Below, piece by piece: positions 57,462 to 64,000 of a DNA stretch of 64,000 nucleotides. This stretch comes from Amyelois transitella (lineage: Eukaryota > Arthropoda > Insecta > Lepidoptera > Pyralidae). Each line of letters begins with the position of its first letter. Positions within the stretch are counted from its first letter, which is position 1. The notes under the pieces were generated by a model. That model was not told where the DNA came from. It ran no database searches and worked only from the letters and a program-made list of their open reading frames with translations. The translations under genes and the position numbers were made by a program. Location: positions 4,402,001-4,466,000 of the forward strand of contig NC_083531.1 in the NCBI RefSeq assembly GCF_032362555.1, given 5' to 3'.

Positions 57462-59448
57462 TCAGTTGGGGTGTATCAGACTAGATTGGTACGAATTTCC
57501 TTCTACGGGTGAATGGGGACTCTTACGCTCGTCAGGGCTTTCAGAGCGGGACCTATAGGGACTCTTTGGCTCGTTAGGGCTTCCAGAGCGGGACCTATCC
57601 GGACTCTCAGGCTCGTTAGGACTCCCAGAGCGGGACCTATAGGAAATCTTAATCTCGGTAGGACTCCCAGAGCGGGACCTATAGGGACTCTTAATCTCGA
57701 CAGGGCTTCCAAAGCGGGACCTAGCGAGACTTTCAGGCTCGTTAGGGCTCCCAGAGTGGGACCTATAGGGAATCTTAATGTCGGTAGGACTCCCAGAGCG
57801 GGACCTAGCGAGACATTCAGGCTCGTTAGGACTCCCAGAGCGGGACCTATAGGGACTCTGGGGCTCAAAAACATTGCCAGGGCTTAGCGGACCGGAGTTT
57901 TCATTAGAGCCGCCTTCGTTGACGCCTTGTGTTGGATAATTCCTCTGTCTGGTGATATAGTCACTCACAATCATATTCGTACAATTCAACCTCTTCGCTC
58001 GCACCACAACTTTAACCTGTTCTTTCGCATTCTCCTTTTTCTCGTGTATTCTTTTCCGATGACTTTTCATGTTAGTTATACGGCTGAAAGTCTTCTTGCA
58101 AACGGGACACTCGTACGGCCTCTCACCCGTGTGTATGCGCAAATGTTTAGTCAAAACGTTCATATATTTAAACTTGCGCTGGCATATGCCGCACGTGAAA
58201 CGTTTCTCGTCCGAATGCTTGACTAAATGCATTTTCAATTCGCTTGTCCTTTTAAATCTCGCTTCGCACATCGTACAACCGTAGGGTTTCTCGCCCGTAT
58301 GCGTCCTCAAATGTATGTTCATGTAGTTTTTATCCTTGAACCTGTTCTCGCATATCGGACACTGATACGGCCGCTCATCGGAGTGAACGCTCATGTGAGT
58401 CTGCAGATACTTGTCCGTTGTGAATCCCCTCTCGCACACGGCACAAACGTACGGTTTCTCACCTGTATGACCACGGAAGTGTATCTTCAAATCGAACTTT
58501 CTCTTGAATCTGAAATGACATATCTCACACTCGAACGGCCTAATGTCCGAGTGGGACTTCAGGTGGATCTTGTAATCGGCCACATTGTTGAAGTGCTCCT
58601 GACAAATGTCGCACTCGTGATGTTTCTCGGTGTGGGTTTCGAGATGCCTCTTCAGGTGAGGTATTTGATTGAACCGCCTCTGGCAAATGTGACAAGCGTA
58701 GGGTTTCTCACCTGTGTGGGTGCGAGCGTGGCTTTTCAAGTGATGCTTCTGTGTGAATCGGCGATGGCAAATGTTACATTCATGAGGTCTGTTGCCGGTT
58801 TGCATACGAATGTCGATTTTGGACATTGGCTTCGGCTTGGGGACATCCTGCTGGGGATCCTCGATGTAGGCAGGTTCAATGTTCAGGTCGTGATGGCTGA
58901 CCAGCTCGCCTTCGTCTTCGTATGCGCCTGGAATCAATGAATCTATCGATCAATAGCTGTAATTCAGGGCTTTAATAGAGGACAGAGACGAGAGTCTTGA
59001 AAACTGACTGATACGCCACGTTCAGCTTTTTGGCTTAATGATAGAGTTGAGATTCATATAGTGACAGGTTGCTAGCCCATCGCCTAGAAAAGAACCCCAA
59101 GTTTGTAAGCCTATCTCTTAGTCGCCTTTTACTACATCCATGTATGAAGACCAATTTCATAAGCATATCCTTAACTCGACTTTTACTACATCCACGGGAA
59201 AGAGATGAGAGTAGAGTCCTATACTTTCCATAGGTGCCGGGAACAACACGGCACATGGTATGTAGTCCTATACTCTTTTCCCCATAAGTGCCGGGAACCA
59301 CACGGCACATGTATGTCGTACCTTCAGGAATGTCCGGCTCCACCTCAATCTCCATTACAACTCGGCTCACTTCCAGGGGATCATCTTCCGGATAGTCGAG
59401 CGGCTCACACTTCACATTCACGTCCAGATAACGAGGTAGCTCTGCCAT
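57462..59448 (-). CDS. C2H2 zinc-finger protein with RS/SP repeat tail, ~530 aa
   Basis: Probable transcription factor. Minus-strand exons are 59322-59448 (from a candidate ATG with CACACATGG context) and 57462-58927; the junction GAAG/GC joins in phase 1. Upstream sequence to an acceptor at 59463-59465 is open (ELDSH), so an earlier start in another exon is possible. The N-terminus is acidic (DYPEDDPLEVSRVVMEIEVE). Nine fingers follow, from CNICHRRF to CPVCKKTF, with classic TGEKP linkers after several and unusual HSDIRP/HSDEKR linkers after others. A basic stretch (HRKRIHEKKENAKEQ) follows the last finger. The C-terminus has eight 14-residue repeats of the YRSRSGSPNEPESP type (57530-57870), likely phosphorylated SP/RS motifs. 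No orthologue recognised. Confidence 0.88.
57530..57870 (-). repeat. 42-bp coding minisatellite (eight 14-residue RSRSGSP units)
   Basis: Inside the gene 8 last exon. Units alternate between an NEPES-type and an (T/V)(D/E)IK-type ending, so the array looks like four 28-residue pairs. Length is a multiple of three throughout and no unit breaks the frame. Confidence 0.9.
58975..59310 (-). mobile_element. Family A copies filling the gene 8 intron
   Basis: One copy plus a second degraded head; GTGCCGGGAACCACACGGCAC ends the array ten bases from the donor at 59316-59321. Confidence 0.6.
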
Positions 59449-59689
59449 GTGTGAGTCGAGCTCTGAAACAGACAAAGCGGTACAGGTCTACCACTTTCAT
59501 AAGTTACATCGGCATTGTTCGACGGCGCAGAATAGTACAACCGACCGCCGAATCTGGCCGAATGAAAACATTAGTGAAATAACGAACTTAAAGCTACTAC
59601 ATAGCAATCCATAAATATATATATATATATATATATATTTCTTTTTTCAATATTAAATCTCATAAATATATAAATCTGTATTCTCCCGT

Positions 59690-59930
59690 CCACATTCTAT
59701 TCTAAGTATAATTTAATATTGTGAAGTTGACGTTGTTGAAGAAAATGCTGCAGTGCAGTTTGTTACCGCTTCTTCTGTACTGACGCCTTGGAAGCGGCAG
59801 TAAACTTAGTTTTTAAGTAATTTATTTGACGTCAACCAATGTTGTTAAACCATACGACAATTATTAAGCGATATATAGTATCCTATAATAATGAATAAAA
59901 ATTTTGAATTTTGAATTTTTTTGAATAGGA
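59690..59930 (+). mobile_element. LINE 3' tail (family D)
   Basis: From TCCACATTCTATTCTAAG to AATAATGAATAAAAATTTTG; preceded by a (TA)n run at 59606-59637. Confidence 0.65.
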
Positions 59931-59939
59931 TTTTAAATC

Positions 59940-60130
59940 CCGAAACAAACGGAGTCGTGTATCTCGCTCGTTGCCGACTACCGCGCTCCTGCGAACTCCA
60001 GACATGGCGCGTACGCAATTAGCCAATAGCGAACGGTTTTGATCCCGCGTTCAAATGGCGCACTATGATTGGCGCAAATATTTTCGCGCCATGACAAAAA
60101 TTTATTTCTGCGCAGGTACATCGGTGTAAC
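59940..60130. promoter_or_regulatory. CpG-rich, CCAAT-containing segment upstream of gene 8
   Basis: It contains TAGCCAATAGCG, ATGATTGGCGC (inverted CCAAT) and CGCGCCAT. Its right end (TTTTCGCGCCATGACAAAAA to GGTACATCGGTGTAA) is the inverted counterpart of 17520-17560. It may be a repeat that now acts as, or lies within, the gene 8 promoter. Confidence 0.4.
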
Positions 60131-60267
60131 TTATTAAAGTGGTAGAACTGTATCTTAATCCTACATCCTACTAATATTGTGTTAAATTAAATGCTGTAGT
60201 GCATTCATAATTATTTTGTGTTATTCTAATGTGTACAGTATTGTTATAGTATGTTGAAAAAGTTGTA

Positions 60268-60730
60268 CATACATACATACTTACATATGGTCACGTCTAT
60301 ATCCCTTGCGGGGTAGACAGAGCCAACAGTCTTGAAAAGACTGAATGGCCACGTTCAGCTATCTGGCTTAATGATAGAATTGAGATTCAAATAGTGACAG
60401 ATTGCTAGCCCATCGCCTAAAAAACAATCCCAAGTTTGTAAGCATATCCCTTAGTCGCCTTTTACGACATCCATGGGAAAGAGATGGAGTGGTCCTATTC
60501 TTTTTTGTATTGGTGCCAGGAACCACCCGGCAAATCTTAATCTACATCCTACTAATATTGAGTTAAATGCTACAGTGAAATTTGTTACCGCTTCTTCTGC
60601 ACTGACGCTTTGGAATTTAGTTTTAAGCAATTTATTTGACGTCAACCAATGTTGGGAAACCAAAAATATAAGACAATTATTAAGTGATATGAAGTGTCCC
60701 ATGATAATGAATAAAGATCTTGAATTTGAA
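60268..60730. mobile_element. Family A repeat and family D LINE tail
   Basis: 60268-60533 is a full family A copy (minus). 60540-60730 is a family D tail (plus) ending AATGAATAAAGATCTTGAAT. Confidence 0.65.
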
Positions 60731-60734
60731 TTAT

Positions 60735-61200
60735 AAGTGCGAAAATTGGATCAAACAATTCTTTACGAGGTTCCTGCCAGTCGGTCAGTCTCACAAAGTA
60801 CTTTCTTTGCACCATACTCTTTGAATTTTTGGTTAGGCATATCATATCAAGAACAGACTCCGGCAACCTATTATAAAATCGTATACAGTTCCCCATAAAT
60901 GATTTACTGACTTTGCTAAGCCTATGACACGGTATAACTAATTTATGTTTATTACGTAAATTTCTATCAGTTGTGGCACTAACTTTTTGGAAAAGAGGGG
61001 TATTTTTCCTAACATACATATATTATAATCAAAAATGCACTGGGATGCTACTGTAGGTATGTCTATTTCCTTAAAGAGTCTCTTAACGGCCCTATTATGA
61101 ATTTTGAAAATAGTTTGTATATCAGCCGCGCTACCCCATAATAATAAACCATAAGATAACAAGCTATGGAATAAAGCTGAAATAAATAAACATACATACA
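60735..61200 (-). pseudogene. Non-LTR retrotransposon reverse transcriptase C-terminus, broken
   Basis: On the minus strand one frame reads SLLSYGLLLWGSA and IHNRAVKRL, and a second frame continues with HRLSKVSKSF and RFYNRLPESV. These are typical of the region after the catalytic domain of Jockey/CR1-type LINE reverse transcriptases. A frameshift near 60980 separates them and the 5' part is missing, so it is a dead fragment. Confidence 0.75.
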
Positions 61201-62733
61201 TCTAGTCACGTTTACATCCCTTGCGGGGTAGACCGAGCCAACAGTATTAATAAGACTAATAGGCCGCGTTCAGCTGTGTGGCTTAATAATAGAATTGAGA
61301 TTCAAATAATGACTAGACAGATTGCTAGCCCATCGCCTAAAAAAAAGAAGTTTATAATCCTATCCCTTAGTCGCATTTTACGACATCCATGGCCAAGAGA
61401 TGGGAGTGGACCCATTCTCTTTTGTATTGGTGCCGGGAACCACACGACACAGATACAAATGGCGTGAATCATGATTTCAACGTCATCAAACGTGCATAAA
61501 TACTGAATGTTGCTGATAAAGAAATATCTGTCTACCAAGCAATACATTAAAACGTGCTAATGATGACATTGCAAGTAAAATGTTGCATTGCAGATTATTT
61601 TGACCTAGAACTTGCCGTGTGGCTCCCGGCACCAATACAAAAAAGAATAGGACCACTCCATCTCTATCCCATGGATGTCATGAAAGACCACTAAGGGATA
61701 AACTTACAAACTTGGGATTTTTCTTTTAGGTGATGGGCTAGCAACCTGTCACTATGCCTGCTAACCTGCTGAACATGGCCATTCAGCTGGCTCTGTCTAC
61801 CCCGCAAGGGATATAGTCGTGACTATATGTATGTATGTAAGTCTGGTTAGTAATATGCGAATTATTTAATTTTGACTTTTTAAGAATTATGAGTATTGAG
61901 AGAGAGAATAGCTAAATGTGGCCTATCCTATCAGTTTTTTCAAGACTGTTGGCTCTGTCTACCCCGCAAGGGATATAGACGTGATTATATTTATGAATGA
62001 GAGAGAGAATTGTTTAATGAAAATATTCTTCCATTGCATGTGTATGCATTCGGGGAATTCCAAGTAAGACGTCATTATATTTTACTAACTTTGACTTACG
62101 GAGTCTATTTTTTTTTAATTTGAGTTATAGTAGAGTAAAAATATGTACTATTAACACCTCGCAGGGAAATAACATTTTGTTTGAGTTACAAGGTTTGAAT
62201 AATTCCAGATATTACGGATTTAGGGGTTCAGCAGAAGGGAATGACATTTTTTTTCGACTTAACGAGGTTCTAGTTATAGAGATTCTACTGTAATATGTAT
62301 ATGGGCACAAGAGACACAGTAGGCACTCATTTTTTCTTAGCCATTACTAACCTCTTTAACTGTCAACAACCTTATTCATGGGATTACGGTTAATCAAAAT
62401 CATTTATTTCTTGATTATGTTTACAATGGGTCTTAATAATCTATTACACGTCCAGTTGCCTGAATGTGCAACTTGAAGACATGCATACTTATAATCACGT
62501 CTATGTCCTTTGCGGGGTAGACAGGGCTAAGTCTTGAAAAGTCTGATAGGCCATGCTGTTTGGCCTAATGATAGAATTGAGATTCAAATAGTGATAGGTA
62601 TATAGCCCATCACCTAAGAGAAGAATCCCAAGATTATAAGCCTATTTCATAGTCGCCTTTTACGACATACTTGGGAAAGAGAAGGAGTGGTCTTATTATT
62701 TTTTCTATTGGAGCCGGGAACCACAAGGCACTA
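61190..62733. mobile_element. Family A copies
   Basis: 61190-61450 (minus), 61615-61838 (plus, middle deleted), 61918-61990 (plus, tail part) and 62486-62733 (minus). The stretch 62000-62480 between them is AT-rich with an imperfectly repeated GAGTTATAGTAGAG / CTAGTTATAGAGATTCTAC phrase and no gene. Confidence 0.6.
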
Positions 62734-63334
62734 ATGGACTTCCCAAGAAAGAATTGGTACATAATTACATACATGGCCACATTTAAATTTCAATTGTGGT
62801 TTGTCAGCAGAATCCACGTAGCGCCATATGTATGTCATGCAATTATAACAAGGGTAGAGAACTGTACAAATAAGGCAAGCTCTTATAAATCACTTACACT
62901 TTTTACGGAATACACGCTCTATTGTTCAGTTTTCGTTATAAAAATCAGCCTGCACAAAACTATGTTGGTTGTTCAAAGTAATATTTACACTGTACGCACA
63001 TTTAAGGTCATTGTTTAATTATATACACTTATATGTTATGATTTAAACCAATGAATTTATATATAACCCACCTTTTCAGTGGATTTAATTTAAATTTGGG
63101 ATTTATTTTAGTAAAATAGGTATAGCAAAATGTACAATTGCTGGCGTCCGATCCAACTCAGATTTTTTTGTCAAAGAAAAATTGAGTACATGACAGTGAC
63201 GTGACGGTGATAGTGACAGCTGACGGCTGACGGCAGAAAAGAGTGTATGTAATTCAATGAAGAACTAGGTATCTTATGGAAATGCCATAATTGTTCCACT
63301 TGACTCAGAAATGACAATAATATATTTGTCTCTA

Positions 63335-63484
63335 TCACAACAGTGGTTCTACGGGAGTTCTACTCTTCATTGGCTTCGATGTACTTTTGCTGCCGCTGAC
63401 GCCATCGAACTTAACCGGTTTGTTTACATGTGAGATGTGGCCATTGTGATGTATTTCCGTGTTTTTTGACAAAGCTGTGCTCAT
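63335..63484 (-). CDS. Short hypothetical ORF, 49 aa (doubtful)
   Basis: Reads MSTALSKNTEIHHNGHIS and continues Lys/Ser/Pro-rich (KSTSKPMKSRTPVEP) to a stop. It starts 23 bp from the plus-strand ATG of the THAP exon, in divergent orientation. It could be the first exon of a gene whose donor was missed (a weak GTGATA follows near 63340), or non-coding 5' sequence. Not recognised. Confidence 0.25.
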   Translation of the reverse strand: MSTALSKNTEIHHNGHISHVNKPVKFDGVSGSKSTSKPMKSRTPVEPLL

Positions 63485-63507
63485 ATTAATTGAAAATAAG
63501 CTATAAG

Positions 63508-63575
63508 ATGAAGTGTTCTGTAGCTTATTGTGACTTATGCCAAAGCAAAAATAGGTCGAATCTAACATATCACCG
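63508..63575 (+). CDS. Probable THAP-domain protein, first coding exon (partial)
   Basis: The exon encodes MKCSVAYCDLCQSKNRSNLT then YHR and ends at a consensus donor (CCG/GTAAGT) in phase 2. THAP domains open with C-x4-C near the N-terminus, and many have an intron just before the FP that follows YHR, so the fit is good although only the first quarter of the domain is visible. THAP proteins are zinc-coordinating DNA-binding proteins, some derived from P-element transposase. The remaining exons are beyond 64000. Confidence 0.6.
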
Positions 63576-64000
63576 GTAAGTGCACGGTACATCACTAATT
63601 TCAGGCATTGGGGAATTTATTTATTTACTTAAAAATTAACCTTCATTTAAACTCGGGTATTTAACATACATTCACACCAAATTTTATCACAAACGGTCCA
63701 GCGGTTTAGCTATAATCTGAATCATAGGGATTATATTTGATTTCCAAACACTCTTTTTCAAAATGACATAGGTGATAGATATAATTGTTGGACCTTAGAT
63801 TATAGCAAAGATAGTTAGGATTCCCGATGTTGAACCAAATCACAGACGTATTAAACTTTATAGTTACAATTGTGATCGGAAAGGAAGTAAGTATGCAGAG
63901 ATCGTGGCAAGTGGAAAGAGCTACCTCTTTCCACTTGCCACGATCTCTGCATACTTCCTTCGCTTCATCCACATTCATAACTCTCTTCATGCAAGCTCGG
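63576..64000. other. Intron of THAP gene with LINE-end fold-back
   Basis: Mostly AT-rich. At 63885-64000 a family H LINE end is present in both orientations, giving perfect 30-bp inverted arms (63891-63920 and 63925-63954) with a CTAC loop. Confidence 0.6.

Noticed and set aside
57503-57887. Overlapping plus and minus ORFs (GPALGVL and RAGPIGTL repeats)
   Set aside because: They are alternate-frame translations of the RS-tail coding minisatellite.
58227-58940. 237-residue plus-strand ORF
   Set aside because: It is antisense to the nine-finger region; the Val/Leu-rich translation is the typical shadow of C2H2 coding sequence.
62739-63018. Plus ORF starting MDFPRKNWY
   Set aside because: No recognisable domain, no neighbouring exon signals and low-complexity surroundings.

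Overview
The window is nuclear DNA from an insect, very probably a moth or butterfly. Genes have many short exons with GT/AG introns. The non-coding DNA is full of repeats of the kind seen in Lepidoptera: Helitron-like ends resembling GGGCACAGCTAGT, tRNA-derived SINEs, LINE 3' ends, and one very abundant ~265-bp retroposon-like repeat (called family A here) with an (ATGT)n tail. All gene models below were built by hand from splice sites, reading phase and remembered family features; none was checked against a database or transcripts.

Layout of genes: (1) C2H2 zinc-finger gene, minus, 8263-2173. (2) DNAL1 (axonemal dynein light chain 1), plus, 10761-15164. (3) RNF220-type RING E3 ligase, minus, 26118-18316. 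(4) ZAD + 12-finger C2H2 gene, plus, 26809-41111, head to head with gene 3. (5) POLR1E/RPA49 (RNA polymerase I subunit), minus, single exon, 43570-42494. (6) PR/SET-domain plus C2H2 gene (PRDM9-like architecture), minus, 50872-44977. (7) 21-finger poly-C2H2 gene, plus, single exon, 52816-55086. (8) 9-finger C2H2 gene with a 14-residue RS/SP repeat tail, minus, about 59448-57462. (9) First coding exon of a probable THAP gene, plus, 63508-63575, running off the window, with a doubtful short ORF starting 23 bp away on the other strand.

The neighbourhood is therefore a cluster of nucleic-acid-binding zinc-finger genes mixed with three conserved single-copy genes. The genes do not form a pathway; the shared theme is probable transcription and chromatin regulation.

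The most unusual features are two independent cases in which a piece of a zinc-finger exon, including its splice donor, has been amplified as a tandem repeat. In gene 1, an 85-bp unit carrying the 3' end of exon 5 is present 18 times. In gene 4, the two-finger exon 12 is followed by four near-identical copies and one half copy, separated by a G-rich heptad minisatellite (GGGACNT) that can form G-quadruplexes and that also occurs in inverted orientation elsewhere in the same gene. These deserve checking first.
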